Source: an uncultured Alphaproteobacteria bacterium
GTDB taxonomy: Bacteria > Pseudomonadota > Alphaproteobacteria > UBA6615
Assembly: GCA_943787745.1 (NCBI GenBank)
Contig: CALSNJ010000002.1
Location: 390,904-454,903 of the forward strand
Length of the DNA stretch: 64,000 bases
Direction of reading: 5' to 3'
Shown here: positions 27,756-38,271 of the stretch, one piece after another
Position numbering within the stretch: position 1 is the stretch's first letter
Layout of the letters: each line of letters opens with the position of its first letter
Program-made: the position numbers and the translations under genes
The notes under the pieces: generated by a model
Told to the model about the DNA's origin: nothing
Databases searched by the model: none
Seen by the model: only the letters and a program-made list of their open reading frames with translations

Positions 27756-28700
27756 ATGGCGCTGCACCCGCAAGTCGTTGATTTGATCCGCCGGGCAAAA
27801 GAAGCCGGTGTCCGTCCGACCCATGAATTGAGCCCGCAGGAAGCGCGGGCGCAGATGGAACAGATGTCGAAGATACGCGACCAGGACCGGACAGCAGTCG
27901 GGGCCATTGAAGACCGCGTGATCCCGGGACCTGCCGGTGACGTCCCGGTCCGTATTTACACACCAACGGGGCAATCGGATGGAAAGCTGCCCGCGTTGAT
28001 GTTCTTCCATGGGGGTGGTCATGTTGTCGGTAGCCTTGATTCCCATGATCTCGTAGCGCGCAATCTGTGCATGGGCGGTGAATGCGTTGTGGTTTCGGTG
28101 GACTACCGGATGGGGCCAGAGCACCCGTTTCCCGCCGCACCGGAAGATTGCTTCGCAGCGACCCGTTGGGTCTGTGTGAATGCAGATGAACTGGGAATTG
28201 ACCCCACGCGTGTGGCTGTGTCTGGCGACAGTGCTGGCGGAAATCTGGCTGCGGTTGTGGCGTTGATGGCACGTGATGCCTCAGGACCGGAGCTTTGCTT
28301 TCAGCTGTTGGTTTATCCGGTCGCTGATTATGCGTTCGATACGGCGTCCTATTCGAAATGGGCGGAAGGCGCGGGAATCCTCACGGCAGCTGGCATGAAA
28401 TGGTTCCGTGATCATTATCTTGCACGTCCGGAGGACGGACTGGACTGGCGTGCGGCGCCGTTGCGCGCGAAAAATCTGTCGGACCTGCCGCCAGCGCTGG
28501 TAATTACCGCTGAATGCGATGTCTTGCATGATGAGGGAGTTCTGTATGCGGAGGCGCTGGCCGCAGCTGGCGTTGCCGTTGAACACCGCGATTATCCCGG
28601 GATGATGCATGGTTTCTTCTCGTTTGCGCCGGTGATCGACGATGGCGCGGCGGCGCAAGCTTTTGCAGCGGAACGATTGCGTTCAATTTTTCAGGCCTGA
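27756..28700 (+). CDS. Alpha/beta hydrolase, hormone-sensitive-lipase type esterase
   Basis: A 314-residue esterase of family IV. ATG 27756 (MALHPQVVDLIRRA) follows AGGAAA. Motifs: the oxyanion-hole HGGGHVVGS, nucleophile elbow GDSAGGN, acid in ITAECDVLHDEG and histidine in GMMHGFFSF. An N-terminal cap helix region precedes the core. Such enzymes cleave short-chain acyl esters or lactones in the cytoplasm; no signal peptide is present. It diverges from the LLM oxidoreductase with a 155-bp shared upstream region. Esterase plus flavin monooxygenase suggests breakdown of a ketone or ester compound, but this is inference only. Confidence 0.9.
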   Translation: MALHPQVVDLIRRAKEAGVRPTHELSPQEARAQMEQMSKIRDQDRTAVGAIEDRVIPGPAGDVPVRIYTPTGQSDGKLPALMFFHGGGHVVGSLDSHDLVARNLCMGGECVVVSVDYRMGPEHPFPAAPEDCFAATRWVCVNADELGIDPTRVAVSGDSAGGNLAAVVALMARDASGPELCFQLLVYPVADYAFDTASYSKWAEGAGILTAAGMKWFRDHYLARPEDGLDWRAAPLRAKNLSDLPPALVITAECDVLHDEGVLYAEALAAAGVAVEHRDYPGMMHGFFSFAPVIDDGAAAQAFAAERLRSIFQA

Positions 28701-28767
28701 TCCGCGATATTCGCGTCGGATTGCTTGACAGGGCCGGGGTGCGGCTAGTACATCCCGGCTTCGGTTT

Positions 28768-28844
<77 letters not shown>

Positions 28845-28873
28845 CCGAACCGAACAAAATATCGAAACGCATG

Positions 28874-28900
28874 CGGCCCCCATCTGGGGCCGTTTGTGTT
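28874..28900 (+). terminator. Rho-independent terminator after tRNA-Asp
   Basis: CGGCCCC at 28874-28880 pairs with GGGGCCG at 28886-28892 around CATCT, followed by TTTGTGTTT. It isolates the tRNA from the nuo operon, whose promoter should lie between 28901 and 29105. Confidence 0.75.
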
Positions 28901-29105
28901 TATCTGGGTTGATCTTTCGCCTGTTCATTTTTGCTTAGTATTGAGCCGCGACAATGTGCGCGGACCTTGCCGGTGTGCCTTGCCAAGGCCTCGTGCGCTG
29001 GTGTAAGGCTGGCCTCAGGAAATGACCGGGTTTCCGCAGCACGGGGGGTGCTTGTCGGAGGCCAGTCGCCGAAAGCGAATACGGGGCAAATACAGGGCGT
29101 TATCG

Positions 29106-29471
29106 ATGGAAGAACTGCTCCTCGAATACCTGCCGATATTGATCTTTCTCGGCCTTGCGTCCGGGTTGTCGATTGCTATGGTTTTGGCGTCGGTGATCAT
29201 TGGTGCGCGCAAGCCTGACCCGGAAAAGAACTCGGCTTATGAGTGTGGCTTCGACGCCTTTGATGACGCGCGCATGAAGTTCGATGTGCGATTTTATCTC
29301 GTTGCCATTCTCTTCATCATTTTCGACCTTGAGGTCGCCTTCCTCTTCCCCTGGGCCATCAGCCTTTCGGAAATTGGGGTCTTCGGGTTTTGGTCCATGA
29401 TCGTCTTCCTCGGAATTCTGACGGTCGGTTTCATCTACGAGTGGCGCAAAGGAGCTCTCGAATGGGAATAA
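29106..29471 (+). CDS. nuoA: NADH-quinone oxidoreductase subunit A
   Basis: A 121-residue membrane subunit of complex I and first gene of the 14-gene operon. The start [10 protein letters not shown] at 29106 was chosen over the longer frame because homology begins there. It has three membrane helices (about 8-30, 62-85, 90-112) and the conserved loop [25 protein letters not shown], which contains the cysteine and acidic residues near the quinone site. Its last codons overlap the nuoB start by 10 bp, so the two are translated together. Confidence 0.97.
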   Translation: MEELLLEYLPILIFLGLASGLSIAMVLASVIIGARKPDPEKNSAYECGFDAFDDARMKFDVRFYLVAILFIIFDLEVAFLFPWAISLSEIGVFGFWSMIVFLGILTVGFIYEWRKGALEWE

Positions 29472-30010
29472 CCGTTCGCGATCCCGCAGACGCGGTCTTC
29501 CACCCTGGTCCCGATCAGGACGCTGCCATTCAGGCGGTGACCGACGAGTTGACGGACAAGGGCTTTGTCATCGCCAATATGGACAAGCTGGTGAACTGGG
29601 CCCGGACCGGATCGCTTTGGCCGATGACCTTTGGGCTGGCCTGTTGTGCGGTTGAGATGATGCATACGGCAGCATCGCGCTATGACATGGACCGCTTTGG
29701 TTTTCTGTTCCGCCCAAGCCCGCGCCAGTCTGACGTCATGATCGTTGCGGGTACGCTGACCAACAAGATGGCCCCGGCCTTGCGCAAGGTCTATGACCAG
29801 ATGCCAGAGCCTCGCTGGGTGATCTCCATGGGATCCTGCGCGAATGGCGGCGGTTATTATCATTACTCATACTCGGTCGTGCGCGGTTGCGACCGGATCG
29901 TACCGGTCGACATATATGTCCCCGGTTGTCCGCCGACAGCGGAAGCGTTGCTGTATGGAATTATGCAGCTTCAGCGCAAGATCCGGCGTACCGGAACGAT
30001 CGCTCGCTAA
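29462..30010 (+). CDS. nuoB: NADH-quinone oxidoreductase subunit B
   Basis: A 182-residue subunit that carries the last iron-sulphur cluster (N2) next to the quinone site. Its ligands are visible: C61-C62 in [12 protein letters not shown]126 in MGSCANGGG and C156 in [11 protein letters not shown]. The N-terminus up to [18 protein letters not shown] is variable. The ATG at 29462 lies inside the end of nuoA. It sits at the membrane face of the peripheral arm. Length and motifs are standard. Confidence 0.98.
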   Translation: MGITVRDPADAVFHPGPDQDAAIQAVTDELTDKGFVIANMDKLVNWARTGSLWPMTFGLACCAVEMMHTAASRYDMDRFGFLFRPSPRQSDVMIVAGTLTNKMAPALRKVYDQMPEPRWVISMGSCANGGGYYHYSYSVVRGCDRIVPVDIYVPGCPPTAEALLYGIMQLQRKIRRTGTIAR

Positions 30011-30043
30011 GTCAGCCCAAGGTAGAGATAGACGGAACCCGGC

Positions 30044-30673
30044 ATGGATGAAGCGCTCAACGACCTCGGTGTGTATATCGCCGCTGCGCTGCCGCAGGAT
30101 GTAATCGATACGACGGTTGCAAACGGCGAGCTTGTTGTGCACGCGCGCATGCACACGGTCGTCAAATTACTGACGTTTCTGCGCGACGACAGCAATTGCC
30201 TGTTCAAGGTGCTGCTGGATATCACCGCGGTTGATCGCCCGGAGCGAGAAGAGCGGTTTGAGGTTGTCTACATTCTGCTTTCGCTCAGCCAGAACCAGCG
30301 CATCAAGGTGAAGATCTCCGTCGGCGAGGATGTTGCCGTGCCAACGGCGTCCAAAGTATTCAGCGCGGCCAACTGGAGCGAGCGCGAGACCTGGGACATG
30401 TACGGGATTTATTTTTCCGATCACCCCGATCTGCGACGCATCCTGACCGACTACGGCTTTGAAGGGCATCCGCTTCGCAAGGATTTCCCGCTGACCGGCC
30501 GGGTCGAAGTTCGCTATGACGAGACCCAGAAGCGCGTTGTCTATGATCCGGTCAAGCTGACCCAGGATTTCCGCAGCTTTGACTTCCTCAGCCCGTGGGA
30601 GGGGATGACCGATGTCCTGCCGGGGGACGAGAAAGCCACCGCAGATGAGGAAGAGGAGGGTGAGGGCGCCTGA
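30044..30673 (+). CDS. nuoC: NADH-quinone oxidoreductase subunit C
   Basis: A 209-residue peripheral-arm subunit, separate from NuoD as usual in alphaproteobacteria. The family signature [40 protein letters not shown] is complete near residues 108-147 (only part quoted elsewhere; key residues are W-D-M-Y-G and H-P-L-R-K-D). The last 15 residues are very acidic (EEEEGEGA). The stop overlaps the nuoD start by one base (TGATG at 30671-30675), so the two are coupled in translation. Confidence 0.97.
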   Translation: MDEALNDLGVYIAAALPQDVIDTTVANGELVVHARMHTVVKLLTFLRDDSNCLFKVLLDITAVDRPEREERFEVVYILLSLSQNQRIKVKISVGEDVAVPTASKVFSAANWSERETWDMYGIYFSDHPDLRRILTDYGFEGHPLRKDFPLTGRVEVRYDETQKRVVYDPVKLTQDFRSFDFLSPWEGMTDVLPGDEKATADEEEEGEGA

Positions 30674-31851
30674 TGTCTGAAGTCGCGATCAAAAACCTCA
30701 CTCTGAACTTTGGCCCGCAGCATCCTGCCGCGCATGGTGTTTTGCGCCTTGTGCTGGAGATGGATGGTGAAGTCGTTGAACGCGCTGATCCGCATATCGG
30801 GTTGTTGCACCGCGGCACCGAAAAGCTGATCGAATATAAGACCTATCTGCAGGCCGTGCCCTATTTCGACCGACTCGATTACGTCTCTCCCATGTGTCAG
30901 GAGCACGCTTATGCGCTGGCCGTTGAGAGGTTGCTGGGCATCGAGGTGCCAGAGCGTGGTCAGTATATCCGGGTTCTGTTTTCCGAGATCACACGTATCC
31001 TGAATCACATCATGAACCTGACAACCTACGCACTTGATGTTGGCGCGATGACGCCGCTCTTGTGGGGGTTTGAGGAACGCGAACGCATGATGGAGTTCTA
31101 CGAGCGTGTCTCGGGTGCGCGTCTGCATGCCGCGTATTTCCGTCCCGGTGGCGTGCATCAGGATTTGCCTCCGGGTCTGGTCGAGGACATCTACGATTTC
31201 TGCGAGACCTATCCGAAGTTTCTCGACGATATGGAAACGCTGCTGACCGAAAACCGAATTTTCAAGCAGCGCACCGTCGATATCGGCGTGTTCACAGCCG
31301 AAGAGGCAATGGACTGGGGCATGACGGGGCCGATGCTTCGCGCTTCGGGCGTGCCATGGGATCTTCGTAAATCGCAACCTTACGATGTGTATGACCGCAT
31401 GGACTTTGATGTCCCTGTCGGCAAGACCGGGGATTGCTACGCGCGTTATCTGATCCGCGTTGAAGAAATGCGTCAGAGCCTGCGGATTATCAAACAGTGT
31501 CTCGACGAATTGCCCGATGGCCCTGTGATGACACAGAATCACAAGCTGACCCCGCCGCGTCGTGGGGAGATGAAGCATTCGATGGAAGCATTGATCCATC
31601 ACTTCAAGCTCTACACTGAGGGTTATCACGTGCCCGCAGGTGAGACCTACACCGCCGTTGAGGCGCCCAAAGGCGAGTTTGGTGTCTATGTCGTTGCTGA
31701 CGGGACTAACCGACCCTACAAGTGCAAAATTCGGGCGCCGGGATTTGCGTTCATGCAGGCGCTCGCGCCGCTGAGCAAGGGCCACATGCTGGCTGACGTG
31801 CCTGCCATTATAGGCAGTATGGATATCGTCTTTGGAGAGGTGGACCGGTGA
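30673..31851 (+). CDS. nuoD: NADH-quinone oxidoreductase subunit D
   Basis: A 392-residue 49-kDa-type subunit, related to the large subunit of NiFe hydrogenases, that forms the quinone pocket with NuoB. Signatures: [16 protein letters not shown] with the quinone-contacting His, HRGTEKLIE, and [14 protein letters not shown]. It ends DIVFGEVDR, the common C-terminus. The ATG overlaps the nuoC stop. Its own TGA overlaps the GTG start of nuoE (GTGA at 31848-31851). Confidence 0.98.
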   Translation: MSEVAIKNLTLNFGPQHPAAHGVLRLVLEMDGEVVERADPHIGLLHRGTEKLIEYKTYLQAVPYFDRLDYVSPMCQEHAYALAVERLLGIEVPERGQYIRVLFSEITRILNHIMNLTTYALDVGAMTPLLWGFEERERMMEFYERVSGARLHAAYFRPGGVHQDLPPGLVEDIYDFCETYPKFLDDMETLLTENRIFKQRTVDIGVFTAEEAMDWGMTGPMLRASGVPWDLRKSQPYDVYDRMDFDVPVGKTGDCYARYLIRVEEMRQSLRIIKQCLDELPDGPVMTQNHKLTPPRRGEMKHSMEALIHHFKLYTEGYHVPAGETYTAVEAPKGEFGVYVVADGTNRPYKCKIRAPGFAFMQALAPLSKGHMLADVPAIIGSMDIVFGEVDR

Positions 31852-32426
31852 GCGAAACCTTCGCATTCAATGCCGAGTATGAGGCGCGTGCGCAAACCAT
31901 CATCGGGCGTTATCCCGAGGGGCGTCAGCAGAGTGCGGTGATCCCGTTGCTCGATCTGGCGCAGCGCCAGGCTGGTGGTTGGTTGCCGACAGAAGTGCTC
32001 GAATATGTGGCCTCCTATCTGGGGATGCCAAAAATCCGAGTGCTTGAAGTCGCGAGCTTCTACTCGATGTTCAATCTTGAGCCGGTCGGAAAGAACTTCG
32101 TCCAGCTGTGCCGCACAACGCCCTGCTGGCTGCGTGGATCGGATGATCTGCGCGCCGCCGCCAAGGATGTGACCGGATGCGGGCTGGGGGAGACCAGCGA
32201 TGACGGCCTGTTTACTGTTGTTGAGGTCGAGTGCCTGGGTGCGTGCTGTAACGCGCCGATGGTCCAGATCAACGACGATTACTTCGAAGATTTGACGGCC
32301 GAAAGTTTCAAGGCAGTGCTCGAGGCGCTCAAGCGCGGCGAAACGCCGGAGACCGGTTCGAAAGTTGGTCGTAAAGGATCTGAGCCTGAAGGCGGGTTCA
32401 CAACATTGACGGCGGAGGGTGCATAA
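31848..32426 (+). CDS. nuoE: NADH-quinone oxidoreductase subunit E
   Basis: A 192-residue thioredoxin-like [2Fe-2S] subunit (cluster N1a) of the NADH-oxidising tip. Ligands: C88 and C93 ([12 protein letters not shown]), C129 and C133 ([11 protein letters not shown]). The GTG start at 31848 lies within the nuoD stop. The last 35 residues (after [11 protein letters not shown]) form a polar extension seen in alphaproteobacterial homologues but variable in length. Its TAA overlaps the nuoF ATG (TAATG). Confidence 0.97.
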   Translation: MSETFAFNAEYEARAQTIIGRYPEGRQQSAVIPLLDLAQRQAGGWLPTEVLEYVASYLGMPKIRVLEVASFYSMFNLEPVGKNFVQLCRTTPCWLRGSDDLRAAAKDVTGCGLGETSDDGLFTVVEVECLGACCNAPMVQINDDYFEDLTAESFKAVLEALKRGETPETGSKVGRKGSEPEGGFTTLTAEGA

Positions 32427-33724
32427 TGTTGCGTGACGAAGATCGCATCTTCCAAAATCTTTACGGTCAGGATGATTGGGGCCTTGAAGGTGCCCGACGT
32501 CGGGGTATCTGGGACAACACCAAAGCCTTGCTCGAAATGGGCCGCGAAAAGCTGGTTGAAGAAGTCAAGGCCTCTGGCCTGCGTGGTCGTGGTGGTGCGG
32601 GGTTCCCGACCGGCGTGAAATGGTCATTTATGCCGCCAGAGGAGCGTCGCGACGGACGCCCGCATTATCTGGTGGTCAATGCGGATGAGTCAGAGCCGGG
32701 GACGTGTAAAGACCGGGAAATTCTGCGTTACGATCCGCACACTTTGGTGGAAGGTTGTCTTGTCGGCGGTTTCGCCATGGGTGCCAATGCCGCCTATATC
32801 TATGTTCGCGGCGAATTCTTCTCGGAAGCCTCAAACATGCAGGCTGCGATCGATCAGGCCTATGAAGCTGGTCTTATCGGAAAGAATGCCTGCGGGTCGG
32901 GTTGGGACTTTGATGTCTACCTGCATCGCGGTGCGGGTGCCTATATCTGTGGCGAAGAAACGGCACTGCTTGAAAGTTTGGAAGGCAAAAAGGGGCAACC
33001 GCGTCTCAAACCGCCGTTTCCTGCCGCCTGTGGGCTCTATGGGTGTCCGACAACCGTGAACAACGTTGAAACGGTTGCTGTTGTGCCGACGATTCTGCGT
33101 CGCGGTGCGGGTTGGTTCGCCGGCTTTGGTCGTGAGAACAACACCGGTACCAAGATTTTCTCGATCTCCGGGCACGTGAACAATCCGTGCAACGTGGAAG
33201 AGGAGATGAGTATTCCGCTGAAGGAGCTCATTGAGAAACACGCAGGCGGCGTTCGCGGCGGATGGGACAATCTGCTCGCAGTGATCCCTGGTGGTTCGTC
33301 AACGCCGTGTCTGTCCAAGAACATCTGCGACAGCATTCTGATGGATTTCGACTCTCTGCGCGAACACAACACCGGACTAGGTACTGCGGCTGTGATCGTC
33401 ATGGACAAGTCGACGGATATCGTCGAAGCAATCGCACGTCTGAGCCACTTCTATCGTCATGAGAGTTGTGGCCAGTGCACCCCATGTCGTGAGGGCATGG
33501 GCTGGGTCTATCGCGTCATGAACCGGATGGTGACAGGCGATGCCGAGATCGAAGAAATCGATATGCTCTGGGATGTTACCAAGCAGATTGAGGGCCACAC
33601 GATTTGTGCGCTTGCCGATGGCGGTGTCTGGCCTGTCCAGGGGCTGATCCGGCATTTCCGTCCGGAGATGGAACGACGGATTAATGAACGCAAGGGCGTC
33701 ACGCCCGCGCAGGCTGCGGAATAG
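32426..33724 (+). CDS. nuoF: NADH-quinone oxidoreductase subunit F
   Basis: A 432-residue flavoprotein that binds NADH, FMN and the N3 [4Fe-4S] cluster, the entry point of electrons into complex I. FMN/NADH-binding motifs: [31 protein letters not shown] and [16 protein letters not shown]. The cluster-binding [15 protein letters not shown] supplies three cysteines, with a fourth in HTICALADG. It is complete. A GGGGAGC site follows its stop and serves nuoG. Confidence 0.98.
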   Translation: MLRDEDRIFQNLYGQDDWGLEGARRRGIWDNTKALLEMGREKLVEEVKASGLRGRGGAGFPTGVKWSFMPPEERRDGRPHYLVVNADESEPGTCKDREILRYDPHTLVEGCLVGGFAMGANAAYIYVRGEFFSEASNMQAAIDQAYEAGLIGKNACGSGWDFDVYLHRGAGAYICGEETALLESLEGKKGQPRLKPPFPAACGLYGCPTTVNNVETVAVVPTILRRGAGWFAGFGRENNTGTKIFSISGHVNNPCNVEEEMSIPLKELIEKHAGGVRGGWDNLLAVIPGGSSTPCLSKNICDSILMDFDSLREHNTGLGTAAVIVMDKSTDIVEAIARLSHFYRHESCGQCTPCREGMGWVYRVMNRMVTGDAEIEEIDMLWDVTKQIEGHTICALADGGVWPVQGLIRHFRPEMERRINERKGVTPAQAAE

Positions 33725-33734
33725 GGGAGCGACG

Positions 33735-35798
33735 ATGCCAAACGTAACGATTGACGGCACCGAAATCGAAGTCCCCGCCGGGATTACCGTTTTGCAGGCC
33801 TGTGAAATGGCGGGCGTTGAGATTCCGCGCTTCTGTTATCACGAACGCCTTTCGGTCGCGGGCAATTGCCGTATGTGTCTGGTCGAGGTCGCGCCCGGAC
33901 CACCAAAACCGGCGGCTTCCTGTGCGCTGCCTGTCGCAGATGGCATGGCGATCAAGACCGATTCCGAGATGGTGAAAAAGGCGCGCAACGGCGTCATGGA
34001 ATTTCTTCTGATCAATCATCCTCTCGATTGTCCGATTTGTGATCAGGGCGGCGAGTGCGATTTGCAGGATCAGGCGATGGCCTATGGCCGCGACGGTTCC
34101 CGCTTTGAGGAGAACAAGCGCGCGGTCAAGGACAAGCATATGGGTCCTCTGGTCAAAACGATCATGACCCGTTGTATTCATTGCACCCGCTGCGTCCGTT
34201 TTGCGACGGAAGTTGCCGGTGTTCCCGAACTTGGCATGCTGGGCCGTGGTGAACACGCCGAGATCACGACTTATCTCGAGAAGTCTCTGGATTCAGAACT
34301 CAGCGCCAATGTGATTGACCTTTGTCCGGTCGGTGCCCTGACATCCAAGCCCTATGCATTCGTGTCCCGCCCTTGGGAATTGGCCAAGACCGAGTCCATT
34401 GATGTTCTTGATGCGGTGGGCGCGGCAATCCGTGTGGATGCCCGACAGACAGAAGTCCTGCGTGTTCTGCCGCGGTTGAATGAGGACGTGAACGAGGAGT
34501 GGCTCGCCGACAAGTCACGTTATGCCTGCGATGGCCTGATGCGTCAGCGTCTCGACCGTCCGTATCTTCGTGAAAACGGAAAATTGCGCGAAGCCAGTTG
34601 GGACGAAGCCTTCGGTGCGATTGCGGCCAAGGTTAAAGGCACGTCAGCTGATCGGGTTGCGGCGATTGCCGGCGATCTGTGTGACACCGAATCCATGTTT
34701 GCTCTTCAGCAGATGATGGGCGCTCTCGGGTCGGCGAATATTGATTGCCGCCAGGACGGAGCAAAGATTGCGGGTCCGCGTGGATCCTATGTAATGAACA
34801 CTGGCATTGCCGCACTGGAAAATGCGGATGCCATTTTGCTGGTCGGCACCAATCCGCGTTGGGAAGCACCCTTGGTCAATACGCGTTTGCGTAAGGCCTG
34901 GTTGCATGGCGGCGCGCGCGTTGGCGTTGTCGGACCGCAAACCGATCTGAGCTATGCCACGGAGTATCTGGGCGCGGGTCCAGAAACACTTTCAGCGATT
35001 GCCGATGGTAGCCATGAGTTTGCGAGCGTCCTGAAAGACGCAGAACGTCCGGTTGTGATTGTCGGGATGGGTGCGTTGGCCCGGGATGACGGTGATGCAG
35101 TTCTGGGTACGGTTCGCAAGCTGGTTGAAAGCTGCAATGTGGTGCGTGACGATTGGAATGGCTTCAACGTTCTGCATACGGCTGCAGCGCGTGTGGGCGG
35201 CCTCGATCTCGGGTTCGTCCCGGGTGAGGGTGGTCGCAGCACGAATGCCATTCTCGACGGTGCCGCTGCGGGCGAGGTTGACGTTGTTTATCTGCTCGGG
35301 GCCGACGAGATCGATACCGCGAAGCTGGAGAAGGCTTTCGTTGTCTACCAGGGGCATCATGGAGATGCCGGTGCACATTGCGCCGATGTGATCCTGCCGG
35401 GTTTGGCTTACACCGAAAAGAACGGCACTTATGTGAATACCGAAGGCCGGGTTCAGCTCGCACGTCAGGCCGTCCAGCCGCCCGGCGATGCCCGTGAAGA
35501 CTGGTCGATCATTCGCGCGCTGTCGGATGTACTGGATGCTGGTCTCGATTATGTGACCTTGGGTGATGTTCGCACTGCGATGTCGGCTGCCAACCCGGTG
35601 TTTGATCAGGTGGATGTGGCGTCAATTGCGGAATGGGGCGCGTTTGGCTCGGATGGAGCAATGAATGCCGCGCCATTCGAGAGCCCCGTGACCAATTATT
35701 ATATGACCGACCCGATCAGTCGGGCCTCCGAGACCATGGCGGAATGCACGCGTGAATTCGTGAACGCCAATGGTGAAAGGACCGGCACCGATGGTTGA
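33735..35798 (+). CDS. nuoG: NADH-quinone oxidoreductase subunit G
   Basis: A 687-residue molybdopterin-oxidoreductase-like subunit holding clusters N1b, N4 and N5. The start [13 protein letters not shown] (33735) follows GGGGAGC; the 17-codon extension is rejected. Residues 1-80 are a ferredoxin-like [2Fe-2S] domain (C34, C45, C48). The N5 motif [17 protein letters not shown] and the N4 motif [10 protein letters not shown] plus [13 protein letters not shown] follow. The remainder (220-660) is the degenerate catalytic domain without cofactor. This short form without the N7 cluster is usual in alphaproteobacteria and mitochondria. It overlaps nuoH by 8 bp. Confidence 0.97.
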   Translation: MPNVTIDGTEIEVPAGITVLQACEMAGVEIPRFCYHERLSVAGNCRMCLVEVAPGPPKPAASCALPVADGMAIKTDSEMVKKARNGVMEFLLINHPLDCPICDQGGECDLQDQAMAYGRDGSRFEENKRAVKDKHMGPLVKTIMTRCIHCTRCVRFATEVAGVPELGMLGRGEHAEITTYLEKSLDSELSANVIDLCPVGALTSKPYAFVSRPWELAKTESIDVLDAVGAAIRVDARQTEVLRVLPRLNEDVNEEWLADKSRYACDGLMRQRLDRPYLRENGKLREASWDEAFGAIAAKVKGTSADRVAAIAGDLCDTESMFALQQMMGALGSANIDCRQDGAKIAGPRGSYVMNTGIAALENADAILLVGTNPRWEAPLVNTRLRKAWLHGGARVGVVGPQTDLSYATEYLGAGPETLSAIADGSHEFASVLKDAERPVVIVGMGALARDDGDAVLGTVRKLVESCNVVRDDWNGFNVLHTAAARVGGLDLGFVPGEGGRSTNAILDGAAAGEVDVVYLLGADEIDTAKLEKAFVVYQGHHGDAGAHCADVILPGLAYTEKNGTYVNTEGRVQLARQAVQPPGDAREDWSIIRALSDVLDAGLDYVTLGDVRTAMSAANPVFDQVDVASIAEWGAFGSDGAMNAAPFESPVTNYYMTDPISRASETMAECTREFVNANGERTGTDG

Positions 35799-36810
35799 TT
35801 TCTGGTGGTCCTATGCATGGCCGACACTCTGGATCGTGATCCAGATTCTGTTCCTTGTCGTTCCGTTGCTGATTGTCGTGGCCTATCTGACTTATGCCGA
35901 ACGCAAGGTCATCGGCCTGATGCAGCTGCGGATGGGGCCCAACGTGGTTGGGCCGTTCGGTCTGCTTCAGCCGTTTGCCGATGCTCTGAAGCTTATGACC
36001 AAGGAGCTCATCATCCCGACAGGCGCGAACCGCGTCGTGTTCCTGATGGCTCCGATGTTGACCTTTGTCCTGGCGATGGTCGGATGGGCTGTGATCCCGG
36101 TCAGTGAAGGCTGGGTAATCTCCGATATCAATGTTGGTGTGCTTTACCTGTTTGCGATCAGTTCGCTGGGCGTCTACGGCATCATCATGGCCGGCTGGGC
36201 CTCGAACTCGAAGTATCCGTTTCTGGGCGCGCTGCGCTCGGCGGCGCAGATGGTGTCTTATGAAGTCTCCATTGGATTTGTCATCATCACCGTGTTGCTC
36301 GCGGTTGGTTCGCTGAACCTGACCGATATCGTGTTGGCGCAGAAGAATCTCTGGTTCTTTATTCCGCTCCTGCCGATGTTCATTGTCTTTGTGATTTCTG
36401 CACTCGCTGAGACCAATCGGGCGCCGTTTGATCTTCCAGAAGCCGAGGCGGAACTGGTGACGGGCTACAATGTCGAATATTCGGCGATGGCCTTCGCACT
36501 CTTCTTCCTCGGAGAATACGCGAACATGGTCCTGATGAGCGGGATGACCGTCATCCTGTTCCTGGGGGGCTGGTTGCCGCCATTCGATATCGCGATCCTG
36601 AACTGGATCCCGGGCGTTGTGTGGTTCTCCCTCAAGGTTTCCCTGATCTTGTTTGTCTTCCTCTGGGTACGCGCGACGCTGCCGCGTTATCGTTACGACC
36701 AGTTGATGCGTCTCGGTTGGAAGGTATTTCTGCCACTTTCCCTCGGCTGGGTCGTTATCACCGCCGGTGCCATTGTCCTGTTCGGCTGGTACCCCGGAAT
36801 TGTGAATTAG
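35791..36810 (+). CDS. nuoH: NADH-quinone oxidoreductase subunit H
   Basis: A 339-residue membrane subunit with about eight helices that joins the quinone chamber to the proton pumps. Signatures: [18 protein letters not shown] near residue 35, and the acidic loop [20 protein letters not shown] near 210-229. ATG 35791 lies inside the end of nuoG (8-bp overlap). Homologues are the mitochondrial ND1 proteins. Nothing is unusual in length or motifs. Confidence 0.98.
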   Translation: MVDFWWSYAWPTLWIVIQILFLVVPLLIVVAYLTYAERKVIGLMQLRMGPNVVGPFGLLQPFADALKLMTKELIIPTGANRVVFLMAPMLTFVLAMVGWAVIPVSEGWVISDINVGVLYLFAISSLGVYGIIMAGWASNSKYPFLGALRSAAQMVSYEVSIGFVIITVLLAVGSLNLTDIVLAQKNLWFFIPLLPMFIVFVISALAETNRAPFDLPEAEAELVTGYNVEYSAMAFALFFLGEYANMVLMSGMTVILFLGGWLPPFDIAILNWIPGVVWFSLKVSLILFVFLWVRATLPRYRYDQLMRLGWKVFLPLSLGWVVITAGAIVLFGWYPGIVN

Positions 36811-36829
36811 GCGCGGAGAGGATACGGAT

Positions 36830-37318
36830 ATGGCATTGCTCGACCGCACCGCACGCTCGCTTCTCCTGCTGGAGATTGCATCGGGTATGTGGCTGACCCT
36901 GAAATACTTTTTCAAGGCAAAGGTCACGATCAATTACCCCTATGAGAAAGGCCCGATCAGCCCGCGCTTCCGGGGTGAACATGCCTTGCGTCGTTATCCG
37001 AACGGGGAAGAGCGGTGCATTGCCTGCAAATTGTGTGAAGCGATTTGCCCAGCTCAGGCCATTACGATCGAAGCCGAGCCCCGCGAAGACAATTCGCGGC
37101 GCACCACGCGTTACGATATCGATATGACGAAGTGCATTTATTGCGGCTTCTGTCAGGAAGCATGTCCGGTGGATGCCATCGTCGAAGGGCCAAACTTTGA
37201 GTTTGCAACCGAAACCCGCGAAGAGCTGATGTACGACAAGGACAAGCTTTTGTTGAACGGTGATCGCTGGGAATCCGAGATCGCAATGGCGCTCGCCGCC
37301 GATGCGCCATATCGCTAG
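36830..37318 (+). CDS. nuoI: NADH-quinone oxidoreductase subunit I
   Basis: A 162-residue 8Fe ferredoxin-like subunit with clusters N6a and N6b. The two CxxCxxCxxxC motifs are complete: C63-C66-C69-C73 ([12 protein letters not shown]) and C102-C105-C108-C112 ([12 protein letters not shown]). An N-terminal amphipathic region ([18 protein letters not shown]) holds it to the membrane arm. It lies 19 bp after nuoH and 20 bp before nuoJ. Confidence 0.98.
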   Translation: MALLDRTARSLLLLEIASGMWLTLKYFFKAKVTINYPYEKGPISPRFRGEHALRRYPNGEERCIACKLCEAICPAQAITIEAEPREDNSRRTTRYDIDMTKCIYCGFCQEACPVDAIVEGPNFEFATETREELMYDKDKLLLNGDRWESEIAMALAADAPYR

Positions 37319-37338
37319 GCCGACCGGGGGGATTTGAC

Positions 37339-37953
37339 ATGATTATTCAAGCTCTTGCTTTCTATCTCTTCGCCGCTGTCGCTGTTGCATCTGGCGTGAT
37401 GGTGATTTCGGCACGCAATCCGGTGCATTCGGTGTTGTTTCTGATCCTGGCTTTTTTCAATTCCGCGGGATTGTTCATCCTGATCGGCGCCGAGTTCCTC
37501 GCGATGATCCTTGTCGTGGTATATGTGGGCGCGGTTGCGGTGCTGTTCCTGTTCGTCGTTATGATGCTCGACATCAACTTCGCGGAAATGCGGGAAGGGT
37601 TCCTCCAGTATCTGCCCATCGGCGCGCTGATCGGGATCATTCTGGCTGCTGAACTTATTCTCGTGTTTGGAAGCTGGGTGGTTTCTCCGGAAGCTGCGCA
37701 GGTCTTGACGGCACCAGCATTGCCTGCCGGCGACCTGACCAACACCCATGCGCTCGGCAACATTATCTATACCGAGTACATTTACTTGTTTCAGTCAGCT
37801 GGTCTGGTTCTTCTCGTCGCCATGATTGGCGCGATTGTCCTGACCCTGCGCCACCGTCCGGATGTCCGTCGTCAGAAGATCAGTGATCAGGTTGAGCGCA
37901 AGCGCGAAGATGTGATCGAGATTCGCGACATTCCGACAGGGAGTGGTGTGTGA
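37339..37953 (+). CDS. nuoJ: NADH-quinone oxidoreductase subunit J
   Basis: A 204-residue membrane subunit (ND6 type) with five predicted helices. The early [21 protein letters not shown] and the conserved helix [21 protein letters not shown], with its pi-bulge region, are clear. The C-terminal 40 residues are polar and charged. It overlaps nuoK by one base (TGATG at 37951-37955). Confidence 0.97.
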   Translation: MIIQALAFYLFAAVAVASGVMVISARNPVHSVLFLILAFFNSAGLFILIGAEFLAMILVVVYVGAVAVLFLFVVMMLDINFAEMREGFLQYLPIGALIGIILAAELILVFGSWVVSPEAAQVLTAPALPAGDLTNTHALGNIIYTEYIYLFQSAGLVLLVAMIGAIVLTLRHRPDVRRQKISDQVERKREDVIEIRDIPTGSGV

Positions 37954-38264
37954 TGCTCGAAATCGGCCTTGCTCATTACCTGACCGTCAGCGCGATCCTT
38001 TTTACGCTGGGCATCTTTGGCATTTTTCTAAATCGGAAGAACGTCATCATTATCCTGATGTCGATCGAACTGATGTTGCTCTCGGTCAACATCAACTTCA
38101 TCGCATTCTCTGCGCATCTTGGCGATCTGGTGGGTCAGGTGTTTGCGTTGTTCGTTCTGACCGTTGCCGCTGCTGAAGCTGCGATCGGCCTGGCGATCCT
38201 TGTCGTCTACTTCCGTAACCGCGGTTCTATCGCGGTGGAAGACATCAACATGATGAAGGGCTAA
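37953..38264 (+). CDS. nuoK: NADH-quinone oxidoreductase subunit K
   Basis: A 103-residue, three-helix ND4L-type subunit. It carries the two buried glutamates used in proton transfer: [10 protein letters not shown] (helix 2) and [11 protein letters not shown] (helix 3). The ATG at 37953 ([10 protein letters not shown]) is preferred over GTG 37950 one codon earlier because it fits the family N-terminus and the TGATG overlap with nuoJ. Confidence 0.97.
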   Translation: MLEIGLAHYLTVSAILFTLGIFGIFLNRKNVIIILMSIELMLLSVNINFIAFSAHLGDLVGQVFALFVLTVAAAEAAIGLAILVVYFRNRGSIAVEDINMMKG

Positions 38265-38271
38265 GCGGGAT

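Noticed and set aside
30541..31866. 441-residue minus-strand open frame opposite nuoD
   Set aside because: Shadow of nuoD codon usage; no domain and no start signal.
35716..36933. 405-residue minus-strand frame, very rich in Arg, Asp, Gln and His, opposite nuoH
   Set aside because: Composition is that of reversed membrane-helix codons, not of a real protein.
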